A stretch of DNA of 64,000 nucleotides from Clostridioides difficile_A (GTDB lineage: Bacteria; Bacillota; Clostridia; Peptostreptococcales; Peptostreptococcaceae). The notes below the pieces were generated by a model. The model saw only the letters and a list, made by a program, of their open reading frames with translations. It was not told the origin of the DNA and ran no database searches. Where the stretch lies: positions 2,170,001-2,234,000 of the forward strand of contig OX246690.1 in NCBI GenBank assembly GCA_945909635.1, written 5' to 3'. Positions 43,835 to 53,431 of the stretch are shown here, one piece after another (position 1 is the first letter of the stretch; every line of letters starts with the position of its first letter). The position numbers and the translations under genes are program-made.

Positions 43835-44548
43835 TTAACCAACAGCTGTTTTCTTTAAATTAATCAAATGATTTAGTATATCCTGAGCCTTTCCAGAATC
43901 CTTCAAATATCCTAATGCCCCATTTATTTGTGACTTCAAATCTATTTCTACTTCCATATCCAAATCAATATTTCCTTTTTTTATAGATATATTTTTAAGA
44001 GTTACTGGATAAAGATAACTTTTCTCTAAAGTAACCTTATTTCCATTAACTTCAAATGGAACTTTTTTATTATAGTTACTTAGTATTTTCTCTAACATCT
44101 TATCACTTATCTTGAATTTACCAAGTTTTACATTTTCAAGGCTTACAATTAGATTCTCTCCTTTTAAAGTAGGTCTCAATTCAAGTTCATATTGGCTATT
44201 TATTAATCCAAATACCTTATATGGCCCTGCCACTTTTATTTTTCCATCTTTCATTTCAACAAAATTATTTTCAAGCTCTTTAATCCCATGCTTATGCATT
44301 AATGTATATATTAAATTTCTAAACTCATCCTCTGAAACAGACACTTTCCCAACCATTCTAAGTGGATTTTTTACTACTTCCATGGAATTTATATATGAAC
44401 CTTTTGATAAGTATTCTTCATCTATAATTTCATTATTTTGTGAACTGACATCATATCTTTCTTTTGGTGTCAAAGTGTATACAATAATCCCTGTAAACAC
44501 TAGAACAATAACAATTAAACTCAATAAAATTTTTGCAACCTTTCCCAT
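43835..44548 (-). CDS. Membrane-anchored protein, YpmS-like
   Basis: 237 residues: short cytoplasmic start MGKVAK, one transmembrane segment (about 7-27, ILLSLIVIVLVFTGIIVYTL), then a beta-rich extracytoplasmic domain of 200 residues with VSEDEFRNLIYTLM, LENVKLGKFKISDKMLEKIL and IDLDMEVEIDLK. This resembles DUF2140/YpmS envelope proteins of Firmicutes; function unknown. GGAGACG RBS. It is divergent from glnS. Confidence 0.65.
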   Translation of the reverse strand: MGKVAKILLSLIVIVLVFTGIIVYTLTPKERYDVSSQNNEIIDEEYLSKGSYINSMEVVKNPLRMVGKVSVSEDEFRNLIYTLMHKHGIKELENNFVEMKDGKIKVAGPYKVFGLINSQYELELRPTLKGENLIVSLENVKLGKFKISDKMLEKILSNYNKKVPFEVNGNKVTLEKSYLYPVTLKNISIKKGNIDLDMEVEIDLKSQINGALGYLKDSGKAQDILNHLINLKKTAVG

Positions 44549-44840
44549 AATCGTCTCCTTTACAAATCTGTCAACAGATTTAAAATAAATTTAGATAACT
44601 AACTTCACATAATATTCTTAACAATATACATATTATAATACAGCCTTTTAAGGATTAATTCAACAAATCTCATTTTTTGTAAATAAACTGTAAAAAACAT
44701 GTTTTTAGTATAAAAGTTAATATTTTGCATAATACTCTTAATTACACCTTTATTTTTTTCTAATCTTGGATTAAAATTAATATTATGCAATACAGTGTAG
44801 TGTCCTGTATTATAAGCAAATTAAATAGGAGGTATAAAAT

Positions 44841-46505
44841 ATGTCAAATGAAACGAACTCATCTAACTTTATAAAAAATATTATTATAAATGACCTAGAA
44901 ACAGGAAAACACGACAGTATAATAACTCGTTTTCCACCTGAGCCAAACGGATATTTACATATTGGTCATGCAAAAAGTATATGTCTTAACTTTGGACTAG
45001 CTAAGGAGTTTAACGGAAAAGCTAATTTAAGATTTGATGATACAAATCCATTAAAAGAAGATGTTGAATATGTAGAATCTATAAAAGAAGATGTTAAGTG
45101 GTTAGGGTTTGATTGGAACGAGTTAAATTTTGCATCTAACTACTTTGATGAAATGTACAAGAGAGCTTTAATATTAATAAAAAAAGGTAAGGCTTATGTA
45201 TGTGACTTGACACAAGAAGAAATGAGAGAATATCGTGGTACTTTAACTGAGCCTGGAAAAGAAAGTCCTTATAGAAATAGGTCTATTGAAGAAAACCTTG
45301 ATTTATTTGAAAGAATGAAAAATGGTGAATTTAAAGATGGTGAAAAGACATTAAGAGCTAAAATAGATATGTGTTCTCCAAATATAAACCTTAGAGACCC
45401 AATTATATATAGAATATCTCATTCAACACATCACAACACAGGAGATAAATGGTGCATATATCCTATGTATGCTTTTGCTCATCCAATTGAAGATGCAATT
45501 GAAGGGATAACTCACTCTATATGTACTCTAGAATTTGAAGACCAAAGACCGCTTTATGATTGGTTTGTCAAAGAGTGTGAAATGGAAAATGTACCTAGAC
45601 AAATAGAATTTGCTAGACTTAATATAAACAATACTGTTATGAGTAAAAGAAAATTAAAACAACTTGTAGATGAAGGTGTTGTTGATGGTTGGGATGACCC
45701 TCGTGTTCCTACAATATCTGGTATCAGACGTAAAGGATATACTGCAGAAGCATTACGCAATTTCTGTAGTGAAATAGGGGTATCAAAAGTTAACTCTACA
45801 GTAGATAGCCAAATGCTTGATTATTTCCTAAGAGAAAATCTACAACCAAAAGCACCTCTTGCTATGGGAATTTTAAGACCTTTAAAACTAGTTATAACTA
45901 ATTACCCAGAAGATAAAATTGAAATGCTTGAAATAGAAAATAATGCTAAAGATGAATCTCAAGGAAAGAGATTAGTTCCTTTTTCTAGAGAGCTATATAT
46001 AGAGCAGGATGATTTTATGGAAGAACCTGTTAAGAAATATTTCAGATTTTTCCCAGGAAATGAAGTTCGTTTAAAAGGTGCTTATTTCGTAAAATGTACT
46101 GATGTAATTAAGGATGAAAATGGAAATGTTATTGAAATACATGGAACTTATGACCCTGAAACTAAGAGTGGTTCTGGCTTTACAGGTCGTAAGGTAAAAT
46201 CTACAATACATTGGGTGGATGCTAAATCTGCTATACCATGTGAATTTAGATTATTTGAGCCATTAATTCTTGATGATGTTCCTGAAAATGAAGGCAAACA
46301 TTTCCTAGAACAAATAAACCCTAATTCATTAGAAATATTACAAGGTTTTGTTGAACCTACACAAGTAAAAAATGCTAAACCTTTTGATAAATTCCAATTT
46401 GTTAGAAATGGATTCTTTAGTATAGATAACAAGTATACAACTGATGAAAAACTTGTATTTAATAGAATAGTTCCTCTAAAAAGTTCTTTTAAACCAGCTA
46501 AATAA
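44841..46505 (+). CDS. glnS: Glutaminyl-tRNA synthetase
   Basis: Class I aminoacyl-tRNA synthetase, 554 residues. HIGH box at 40-43 within PPEPNGYLHIGHAKS, the KMSKS counterpart VMSKRK near residue 270, and the two anticodon-binding beta-barrel domains in the C-terminal 200 residues (GNEVRLKGAYFVKC, GRKVKSTIHWVDAKSAIP). GlnS in a Firmicute is uncommon because most use the GatCAB amidotransferase route. AGGAGGT RBS with good spacing. No T-box was found upstream. Confidence 0.97.
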   Translation: MSNETNSSNFIKNIIINDLETGKHDSIITRFPPEPNGYLHIGHAKSICLNFGLAKEFNGKANLRFDDTNPLKEDVEYVESIKEDVKWLGFDWNELNFASNYFDEMYKRALILIKKGKAYVCDLTQEEMREYRGTLTEPGKESPYRNRSIEENLDLFERMKNGEFKDGEKTLRAKIDMCSPNINLRDPIIYRISHSTHHNTGDKWCIYPMYAFAHPIEDAIEGITHSICTLEFEDQRPLYDWFVKECEMENVPRQIEFARLNINNTVMSKRKLKQLVDEGVVDGWDDPRVPTISGIRRKGYTAEALRNFCSEIGVSKVNSTVDSQMLDYFLRENLQPKAPLAMGILRPLKLVITNYPEDKIEMLEIENNAKDESQGKRLVPFSRELYIEQDDFMEEPVKKYFRFFPGNEVRLKGAYFVKCTDVIKDENGNVIEIHGTYDPETKSGSGFTGRKVKSTIHWVDAKSAIPCEFRLFEPLILDDVPENEGKHFLEQINPNSLEILQGFVEPTQVKNAKPFDKFQFVRNGFFSIDNKYTTDEKLVFNRIVPLKSSFKPAK

Positions 46506-46521
46506 TCCTACAATAAAAAAA

Positions 46522-46594
46522 TGAAGACTTAAAATATAAATTACTTCTACTATATATAACTTTAGTTAGAAGTAATTTTTTATTTGAGTCTTCA
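46522..46594. terminator. Bidirectional terminator between glnS and lipid kinase gene
   Basis: Nested hairpin: outer TGAAGACT (46522-46529) with AGTCTTCA (46587-46594), inner AAATTACTTCTA (46538-46549) with TAGAAGTAATTT (46567-46578), then TTTT. Confidence 0.75.
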
Positions 46595-46611
46595 CAATTT
46601 ACTCTAGATTA

Positions 46612-47511
46612 TTAACTTTTTTCACTACTAATTCCCATCACCTCTATCCCATCTTTTATACATTCTATGCTAAGAGGAAAATCTGGACCCTTTTCTCCAT
46701 CAATATCCGTTATAAGGGAATCTTCACATTCTATATATACTTTTTTGGTTTTAAAGTACAGTATTTCATTTCCATTATACTGATCTAAGTAATCACCTCT
46801 AAGCACACTTATCAAAACTGGTATTGATTTTGGAATTGGCATTCCTTTAAAAATAATTACATCCAAATAACCATCATCTATTTCAGCTTTGTATGCTAGA
46901 TTTATATTTCCTGCTGTTTTGCCATTAAAAATCAACATAAGATACATATCTCCATCATAATACATTTCTTTAGAAGATACTTTTATCTTAAACTTCCTCA
47001 TATACAATGCTTCTTCTATTCCCTTTATATAATAAGAAATTCTTCCAAATGAATTTTTTAAGTCTGTGTTTATCCTTTGTGATACATCTGTAAACATACC
47101 AGCACTTGCCACATTTATAAAGTACTTATTATTAACTTTCCCTATGTCTATTTTTCTCGGCTTTAAATTTATGATTTTCTTTATAGCTTCTTTTATATCG
47201 AATGAAATTTGAAGAGCATTTGAAAAATCATTTGCAGTTCCTGTAGGTAAAATTCCAACTGGGATTCTTATGTCTAATTCTTTCATTGCATTTACCACTA
47301 AATCTATGGTACCATCACCGCCTGCTATTAGTATATGGTCATAGGAACTATCCACTTCCTTAAATGCATTCTTTACAGGTTCTTTAATATTCAATCTATA
47401 GGGTATCAATAAATAATTTCTCTCCTGATATAATTCTATAATTGTGTCCAAATTTGATAATATCTTTTTTTCACCTGAATTAGGATTGTATATAAGTTTT
47501 ACTTTTTTCAT
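46612..47511 (-). CDS. Diacylglycerol/lipid kinase family protein (YegS-like)
   Basis: 299-residue member of the DAGK catalytic superfamily, likely phosphorylating diacylglycerol or a related lipid. N-terminal LIYNPNSGEKK, ATP site LIAGGDGTID at 61-70 and LPTGTANDFSNAL (LPxGTxNDFA motif), and the C-terminal GDYLDQYNGNE..KVYIECEDSLITDIDGE motif. No membrane helix. It is downstream of the LUD gene with 26 bases between, in one operon. Confidence 0.9.
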   Translation of the reverse strand: MKKVKLIYNPNSGEKKILSNLDTIIELYQERNYLLIPYRLNIKEPVKNAFKEVDSSYDHILIAGGDGTIDLVVNAMKELDIRIPVGILPTGTANDFSNALQISFDIKEAIKKIINLKPRKIDIGKVNNKYFINVASAGMFTDVSQRINTDLKNSFGRISYYIKGIEEALYMRKFKIKVSSKEMYYDGDMYLMLIFNGKTAGNINLAYKAEIDDGYLDVIIFKGMPIPKSIPVLISVLRGDYLDQYNGNEILYFKTKKVYIECEDSLITDIDGEKGPDFPLSIECIKDGIEVMGISSEKS

Positions 47512-47537
47512 TATTTCTCCCTACTTATTTTATTCTT

Positions 47538-48176
47538 TTAATATCCAAAATCTTCGTTTAAGAAAATTACATGTATTCTTTCTGGTGCTAATTGTCTCTT
47601 TATAAGTGTATAATTACAACATATTCTTCCTGGGCTTGAACAATCTATACATATGCCAGTAGTCTTACATCCAGTATTTGTATTTAATCTTTTGCAATTA
47701 GCTGGAGCAGCTATCGTTTTTGTTCTTTTTATAGCTTCATCTACATCCTTAACTATTTTATTTACTCCTGCTATAACTATTACTTTGTCAGGTCCATATA
47801 TCATAGCAGCTACTCTATTTCCATTTCCATCTACATTGTAAAGCTCTCCATTCTCTGTTATTGCATTAGTACTTGTAAAATAAGCATCTGCAGAAAAAGA
47901 TTTTCTATATATTTCCTTCATTTCTTCTGGTTTAATGTCTTTTGCATATCTATCAAGAAAATCATACTTTTCTCTTATAAAATCAATTACCCCTGTTTCA
48001 AATAAGGTCATAGATCCTCCACATCCTACTAGAGAACCTGCTTTAACTATTTCTTCAATTTTTTTTAGAAGTTCTTCTTTATTATTTACTAAATGCCCTC
48101 TCATATTATTATTTTCTAGAGATTTTATCGTTTTTTCTATTCTTTTTTCATTAAGCCAATTTAGATTTTGATCCAT
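47538..48176 (-). CDS. LUD-domain protein (lactate-utilisation LutC-like)
   Basis: 212-residue protein with the LUD (DUF162) fold: VGCGGSMTLFETGVIDFI, then ITENGELYNVDGNGNRVAAM and GPDKVIVIAGVNKIVKDVDEAIKR. A C-terminal cysteine set, GCKTTGICIDCSSPGRICCN, resembles an iron-sulfur or metal site. LutC-type proteins act in lactate or related hydroxy acid oxidation; stand-alone relatives like this have no established role. Pairing with a lipid kinase gene is not obviously functional. Confidence 0.82.
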   Translation of the reverse strand: MDQNLNWLNEKRIEKTIKSLENNNMRGHLVNNKEELLKKIEEIVKAGSLVGCGGSMTLFETGVIDFIREKYDFLDRYAKDIKPEEMKEIYRKSFSADAYFTSTNAITENGELYNVDGNGNRVAAMIYGPDKVIVIAGVNKIVKDVDEAIKRTKTIAAPANCKRLNTNTGCKTTGICIDCSSPGRICCNYTLIKRQLAPERIHVIFLNEDFGY

Positions 48177-48510
48177 TTTAACTTCCCCCTTGTTTGTAAT
48201 AGTATCAATTAGTTATAAATTTTATTTTCTTTATAAGTTTATTTTAGTACATCTAAAAAAAAATACAATATAAACTTGAATAAGTTTTACATAAATTTAT
48301 TCAAATTTATAATCAAAAAAGGAAAGCAGATACATTTCTTCCACTTTCCCTATATTGTATGTAGTATTATATATTTATTAAAATCTATATATTAATTATA
48401 TGTTTCATATCATCAAATATCACAATTAGTTTAAAAGTAATATTATATTCTTTTTTAAACATATAAATTGTATTATTAAATTTACAATCTTCAACTCCAA
48501 CAATATTTTA
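48177..48510. other. Intergenic region with terminator of the DUF4003 gene
   Basis: No gene. On the minus strand GGAAAG (48349-48344) pairs with CTTTCC (48326-48321), followed by TTTTTT, ending transcription from 49509. Confidence 0.6.
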
Positions 48511-49509
48511 TTAATTTGATGAAGAAGATGCTATAGCTGCACTTGTTGCTGCCATTACACATGCAATTTGTATAGCAACAACAATATTTAAAAATATATT
48601 ATTAGTTATAGAGTCTATGTTGTTCTCAGTTTGTATAGAATCTGCATAAATAGAAGCTACAATAGCAGAACTAATCATCACTCTATTACTTTTTCCTAAA
48701 GACCAATTTCCAAAACCTTTTTCTTCTTTAAGTTTATTTGATACATTTTTTATCTTTTCTATTATTTCATCTTCTCTATAATCTAATAATGAAATTGCTC
48801 CTATTATTGGATATCCATAATAATTCATTTTACAATCATTTTCTTTAAATGCTTTTTTAAGTTCAATAGTTTTTTTACATTTAACCATACTTCTATCATC
48901 ACTAAATAAAAGAATTTGAGATAATGCTTGTAAATCATTTCCTTTATAAAAACCATTTTTATTTAGAAATTCGTAACATTGTTCTATATACTCTAAATCT
49001 TCTTCTAAATTTTTTGAATGAATTGCAATAAGTGCTATATTACAATAGTCATCACTAGATGTTAAAAATGGATGTTTTTTTCTCATATATTCATATATTG
49101 TTTTCATCTTTGATATACATGTAACATAATCCATTTTTTCTCTATTCTCGTAGACTATTGATGCTGTAAGTGGTAAATATGTATCGCCCCAAAACTTTTC
49201 ATTTTTAAGTTCCTTATATATTTCCAAAATCATCTTAAAACTACTTTCTGGATTTGATTCAAACGAAAGTAGTGTTGCCATATAAAATATATTATATCCT
49301 CTAAAATTAGAGAATAATCCAGTATTCTTTTTAATAAGCTCTATTCTCTCTTCTACTAATCTAGGGCTTATTCTTTTATTCTTAAGGGTAAATGCAAGTG
49401 CACAACTATGTTGGATTAACCCCATTTGCCAAGAACCTTTAACCTCATTTAATGCCTTATAATTTTCTACTAATAAGTTTGCTTTTCCATTTATAAAAGA
49501 TTCTTCCAT
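48511..49509 (-). CDS. DUF4003 family protein
   Basis: 332-residue mostly helical protein of the DUF4003 family. Features: YKALNEVKGSWQMGLIQHSC near the start, NTGLFSNFRGYNIFYMATLL, LSQILLFSDDRSMVKCKKTI and a hydrophobic C-terminal helix (NIFLNIVVAIQIACVMAATS) that could insert in the membrane. Function unknown. A GGAGG site precedes the ATG. It follows the 3D-domain gene by 97 bases but has its own spacing and probably promoter. Confidence 0.75.
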   Translation of the reverse strand: MEESFINGKANLLVENYKALNEVKGSWQMGLIQHSCALAFTLKNKRISPRLVEERIELIKKNTGLFSNFRGYNIFYMATLLSFESNPESSFKMILEIYKELKNEKFWGDTYLPLTASIVYENREKMDYVTCISKMKTIYEYMRKKHPFLTSSDDYCNIALIAIHSKNLEEDLEYIEQCYEFLNKNGFYKGNDLQALSQILLFSDDRSMVKCKKTIELKKAFKENDCKMNYYGYPIIGAISLLDYREDEIIEKIKNVSNKLKEEKGFGNWSLGKSNRVMISSAIVASIYADSIQTENNIDSITNNIFLNIVVAIQIACVMAATSAAIASSSSN

Positions 49510-49606
49510 ATTGTCCTCCCAGTAATATATTTCATTGTATTAATAGTTTTATATTCATTATATATTTATTAAGCGATACAATCAACACATATTACTTTAA
49601 GAAGCA

Positions 49607-50182
49607 TCATTCTTCAACAATAATGTAGCCTTTTTTATAATGTCTTCCCATATTATTAACTCTATCATAGTACTCTGATTCACTTTCATTACTCCATTTG
49701 GGCACAAATACATCTATTGCATTAGAATTACTAAAATACTTACTAGACCCCCTATCCATAACAGTTTTTAATTTCCCATCTACAATAATCTTAGTTCCAA
49801 AACTCAAGTGATTATTTGCCACAAAACCATCTTCTAAATCATCTCCTGTAGCTGTTATAGCTCCATATCCATTTTCTTGGTTAAGACTTGTATAATAACT
49901 TACTTCAAAAGTTATGGGTACTAACTTTTTTATTTTAATTCCTAACTGATTCTGTAGCTTCTCTTTTTGTACTTTTAACTTATACTCATCACTATTTTTA
50001 TAGTCTTTCATACCTTGATTATATTTGGAATTAAAGCTTTTACCAGACTTTACTATAGTATCAATATTTACTATAGATTCTTTACAATGATCTGCATCTA
50101 TTTTCGTTTCTCCATTTACCAATAATGGACTTAAACATACACTACATACAACACATGTAATCAATGCTTCTTTAAGCTTCAT
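49607..50182 (-). CDS. Secreted 3D-domain protein
   Basis: 191 residues. Signal peptide MKLKEALITCVVCSVCLSPL then VNGETK. After a charged helical stretch (about 45-85) comes a 3D domain (about 95-180): FEVSYYTSLNQENGYGAITA, a glycine loop, SFGTKIIVDGK, VMDRGSSKYFSNSNAIDVFV, with the aspartates of D-R-G and I-D-V that name the domain. Related to RlpA and resuscitation-promoting cell wall lytic transglycosylases. It probably acts on peptidoglycan. RBS GGGGG. Confidence 0.82.
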   Translation of the reverse strand: MKLKEALITCVVCSVCLSPLLVNGETKIDADHCKESIVNIDTIVKSGKSFNSKYNQGMKDYKNSDEYKLKVQKEKLQNQLGIKIKKLVPITFEVSYYTSLNQENGYGAITATGDDLEDGFVANNHLSFGTKIIVDGKLKTVMDRGSSKYFSNSNAIDVFVPKWSNESESEYYDRVNNMGRHYKKGYIIVEE

Positions 50183-50490
50183 AAATTCCCCCCTTATTAT
50201 TTTGATATATTAGCATATTTAATATTATATGTCTACATTTAGATTTAAATACCACACCCATTTGCTTTAAGAAGTTGTCTTCTATTTAATTCACCTTAAC
50301 TCCTTATAAATCCTCTATCTTAGGTTTATATAGAATAGAGCTTTTATGCTTAAATATATTTTATTAATCTTTTAATACCTAAAATCAGTTTTATTTAATG
50401 ATTCTATTTTTTAGAATTTAAGAATTAAAATTCTATAATTTTAAAACATATTGATTTTATTTTTTTGAGATGATATAATTTTTTTAAGAG
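50183..50490. promoter_or_regulatory. Intergenic region with promoter of the small RHH-like gene
   Basis: Plus strand TTGATT (50451-50456), 17-base spacer, TATAAT in an extended TGATATAAT (50474-50479). Just upstream are AGAATT..AATTCT palindromic stretches (50413-50435) that could bind an autoregulator. Confidence 0.55.
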
Positions 50491-50499
50491 GTGAATAAT

Positions 50500-50763
50500 A
50501 TGATAAAAAATACAAAACAAATTACAGTAGAAGTTAATGAAATTCTAGTACAAGAAATATCTAAGATAACTAATGATGAAAATAAGATTTTGACAGATTT
50601 GATAAATGAATCAATTGTAAACTATATTCTTGAAAATAAGAAAGATAACATTGAAAATAAAGATTTAGAGGAAGTGATTAACTTTTATAAAAAAGAAAAT
50701 ACTGAAAAACAAAAGAGTACAGCAAGAGCTATTGCTGAAGCAAAAACTCACACTTTATATTAA
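50500..50763 (+). CDS. Small protein, ribbon-helix-helix-like
   Basis: 87 residues. The N-terminal TKQITVEVNEILVQEISKIT looks like a beta strand and helix of the RHH/MetJ-Arc fold, then a long charged helical tail. No partner toxin gene follows; a terminator lies right after. The ATG at 50500 follows AAGAGGTG with 6 bases; a GTG at 50491 falls in the site. It may be an orphan antitoxin-like regulator. Confidence 0.6.
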   Translation: MIKNTKQITVEVNEILVQEISKITNDENKILTDLINESIVNYILENKKDNIENKDLEEVINFYKKENTEKQKSTARAIAEAKTHTLY

Positions 50764-50769
50764 GTAAAT

Positions 50770-50800
50770 AAAAAAGTTCCTAAAACTAGGAACTTTTTAT
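50770..50800 (+). terminator. Terminator after small RHH-like gene
   Basis: AAAAAGTTCCTA-AAAC-TAGGAACTTTTT, perfect 12-bp stem with T tail. Confidence 0.85.
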
Positions 50801-51356
50801 TTTAACAATTTCTAATATGTATCTAAATATTTATCTCAAATTTATAAATATAAATATATTTAATATAACCCAATATATACTTTAAGCTCTACAAGTAATT
50901 AAAATAAAAATAAAATTATACCTTTTATATATCTAAAACAATTAATTTACACAATTAATGAACAAAACTTCTGACTTATAAATTAATACTTAGTATCAGG
51001 TTATGCTAATATTAACTATAAGTCTAGTATAAAATTAAGTTCTAATAGGTTTGATTTTACACCAAACTTATCAAATTAACATTGTAATAACAAAATAAAA
51101 ATACTTCTAAAAAATTATACTTTTCACATAACACTTTACATTATATTCATTTAACTGATTATTATAAAAACTATTTATTTTATGACAATTAAATTCATAT
51201 CAAAAGCAGACAAAACATATAAATTCTGTCATGACATTATCAACCCATTTATTTTTATATATTCAAATATATAAAATATGTAATTTACTTAAAATTATGT
51301 AATCTTATTCTTAATAAAAATATATACCCAAAATTATTATAATTGACTACATTAAA
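50801..51356. other. Long AT-rich region without genes
   Basis: About 555 bases with stops in all frames. I saw no recognisable promoter, RNA or remnant in it. Confidence 0.5.
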
Positions 51357-51734
51357 TTATTCATCTTTTTTAATATTTTTAACCCATTCTTCAACAGAAT
51401 TTAATTCATCCTCATTTACCCCCTTTTTGAACAATGATTTCATAAAGCTCTCAATAGAACTACCATGCATATTATCTAGAAAAGTTTTTGTTTCAAAATG
51501 CAAATACTCTTCTTCACCAATAAGAACTGTATAGTGTGTATGTCTATCAATTTTTCTTGCACTTAAGAATTTCTTATTTACTAATCTTGATAAAAGTGTT
51601 AATGTTGTAGTTTGTTTCCAATCATATAGTTTTTCCATAGCTTCAATGACATCTTTTGATGTTACTGTAAAATCTGAACTCCAAATAAATTTCATGACTT
51701 TTAATTCTGCTGGTGGTATCTTAGTAATAGTCAT
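51357..51734 (-). CDS. BlaI/MecI-family repressor
   Basis: 125-residue winged-helix repressor: ITKIPPAELKVMKFIWSSDF, SKDVIEAMEKLYDWKQTTTL, TLLSRLVNKKFLSARKIDRH and the C-terminal dimer helix FMKSLFKKGVNEDELNSVEE. In the classical system it is cleaved after beta-lactam sensing by BlaR. No blaR or beta-lactamase gene is adjacent, so it is an orphan of unknown target. AGGAGTG-type RBS precedes the ATG. Confidence 0.9.
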   Translation of the reverse strand: MTITKIPPAELKVMKFIWSSDFTVTSKDVIEAMEKLYDWKQTTTLTLLSRLVNKKFLSARKIDRHTHYTVLIGEEEYLHFETKTFLDNMHGSSIESFMKSLFKKGVNEDELNSVEEWVKNIKKDE

Positions 51735-51965
51735 ATGATTTTACACTCCTCTCAAACTTATATATAATTAAATACTATATTAATAGACTTTTAGAGTCAA
51801 AGGTTTTATTTAAAATATTCAATCCAATTTTATTAATATAAAAAATTTATATTTTCAGTATAAATCAAACATATAATCTATTAATATAAAAATTAAATAT
51901 CTTTTCTCTATAAGTATAACAGATTATTAAATTAAAATTCTAATATTTGACATAATATATACATT

Positions 51966-52052
51966 TTATAATAAATATACATGATATTTTATAATAAATG
52001 TAACTTTATTTCAGAAACTATTTTTGAGTATATATATGTTATAATAAATGTA
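51966..52052 (+). repeat. Three TTATAATAAATRTA repeats upstream of the integrase
   Basis: Copies at 51966-51979, 51989-52002 and 52039-52052 in the same orientation. They could be regulator sites, recombinase arm sites, or in the last case part of the promoter (-10 TATAAT). They are not tandem: spacing is 23 and 50 bases. Confidence 0.5.
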
Positions 52053-52077
52053 TAAAATTTTGATTGGTGGGTTATAT

Positions 52078-53190
52078 ATGAATGCATTTATTAGAAAAAG
52101 AAATAAGAACTATATTGTTTATCTTGAATTTGCAGATGAAGATACTGGCAAAAGGAAGCAAAAAAATATGGGTACCTTTGATAAAAAAAGAGAAGCAAGT
52201 AAAAGACTAAATGAGGTAAAGGAAAGCTTATATAAAGATGGTTTCTTAGTTCCAAATGAGATTACCGTTTCAGAATTTATGTTAGATTTTCTAAATAAAT
52301 ACAACGAAAATATTTCATTAGCTACATACAATAATTACGTTGGTATTTGTAAAAATTACATTAATCCATCTATTGGTAAATATAAAATACAAGACTTACA
52401 TCCTATTCACATACAAAATTACATAGATAATCTATCTTATAAATTAAATCCTCAATCAATTAAGATTCATATAAATATATTGAAACTTGCAATAAGGAGA
52501 GCTTATAGACTCAAATTGATAAAAGAAAATATTATGGATAATATAGAGACTCCAAGATATAAAAAATTTAAAAGTGAAATTTATGATAGAGAGCAAATGA
52601 TAAAATTATTAGATTTAGCAAAAGATACAGATATGGAGTTACCTATTAATTTGGCAATTGGATTGGGTCTGAGAATTTCAGAGGTTTTAGGTCTGACTTG
52701 GGACAATATTGATTTTGAAGAAAATACAATAACAGTAAACAAGATAACATCTCGAATTAATGGTTCTGTAATTCTTAAAGAACCAAAGACAGAAAACTCT
52801 GTTAGAAAAATATCAGCTCCAAAAGAATTAATATCTTTGTTAAGAGAGCATAAAATAAAGCAAAATAAAAATTTATTAAAATCTTCTACTAGAAATAGTA
52901 GTAATTTGTTATTTTTTAATAAGAAGTGTGAACCTATTGCTGAAGATGTTATGAGTAAAAGATTTAAAAGATTTTTAGAAAAAAATGATTTACCTCATAT
53001 TAGATTCCATGATTTAAGACATTCACATGTTACTTTACTTATAAATTCTAAGGTACCTATAAAAGTTATATCTGAAAGAGTTGGACATTCAAACATAAAT
53101 ACTACCTTAAGTGTTTATTCTCACGTCCTTAAAGAAATGGATAAAGAAGCTTCTGATAAAATTTCTGAAAGTTTATTTAATGCTAATTAA
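52078..53190 (+). CDS. Tyrosine recombinase / phage integrase, orphan
   Basis: 370-residue integrase of the phage/ICE type. N-terminal arm-binding domain (AFIRKRNKNYIVYLEFADED), SAM-like core-binding domain (about 65-150) and catalytic domain with R in GLGLRISEVLGLTWDNI, H-x-x-R in HIRFHDLRHSHVTL, VGHS box in SERVGHSNINTT and the tyrosine in SVYSHVLKEM. All active residues are present. ATG at 52078 lies near GGTGGG; an ATG at 52048 has no site. No excisionase, phage or conjugation genes follow, so the element has been lost or is very small. Confidence 0.9.
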   Translation: MNAFIRKRNKNYIVYLEFADEDTGKRKQKNMGTFDKKREASKRLNEVKESLYKDGFLVPNEITVSEFMLDFLNKYNENISLATYNNYVGICKNYINPSIGKYKIQDLHPIHIQNYIDNLSYKLNPQSIKIHINILKLAIRRAYRLKLIKENIMDNIETPRYKKFKSEIYDREQMIKLLDLAKDTDMELPINLAIGLGLRISEVLGLTWDNIDFEENTITVNKITSRINGSVILKEPKTENSVRKISAPKELISLLREHKIKQNKNLLKSSTRNSSNLLFFNKKCEPIAEDVMSKRFKRFLEKNDLPHIRFHDLRHSHVTLLINSKVPIKVISERVGHSNINTTLSVYSHVLKEMDKEASDKISESLFNAN

Positions 53191-53431
53191 GATTAAATTA
53201 GCTTAGTCTATTGAGATAGATTCATTAAAATATCAATTGATGAACTAATACAAGTTTTATTATCTTCATTTTTATAATATTAAATGTATCTATCTCTAAT
53301 TGACAACATCTAAATAATTTTTTTGTTTCACTTTATTAAAATTATCAATAATACTTTTTCTATAAAAGTTTATATTTTTGTAATAAAAAATATACTTTCT
53401 TATAAAAGATGTCTTTTAAAATACTATTTTA
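53191..53431. other. Intergenic stretch after integrase
   Basis: 240 bases, AT-rich, no gene or clear attachment site. A weak hairpin could end the integrase transcript. Confidence 0.3.

Noticed and set aside
44605..44790. 61-codon open frame upstream of glnS
   Set aside because: No RBS, biased composition and no similarity that I recognise; probably chance in AT-rich DNA.
44690..44810. Two similar stretches TTAATATTxTGCATAATAC and TTAATATTATGCAATAC upstream of glnS
   Set aside because: Imperfect and AT-rich; no T-box core or other element supports a regulatory role.
50801..51356. Possible hidden gene or RNA in a long gap
   Set aside because: All frames are closed and no structured, GC-richer segment stands out.
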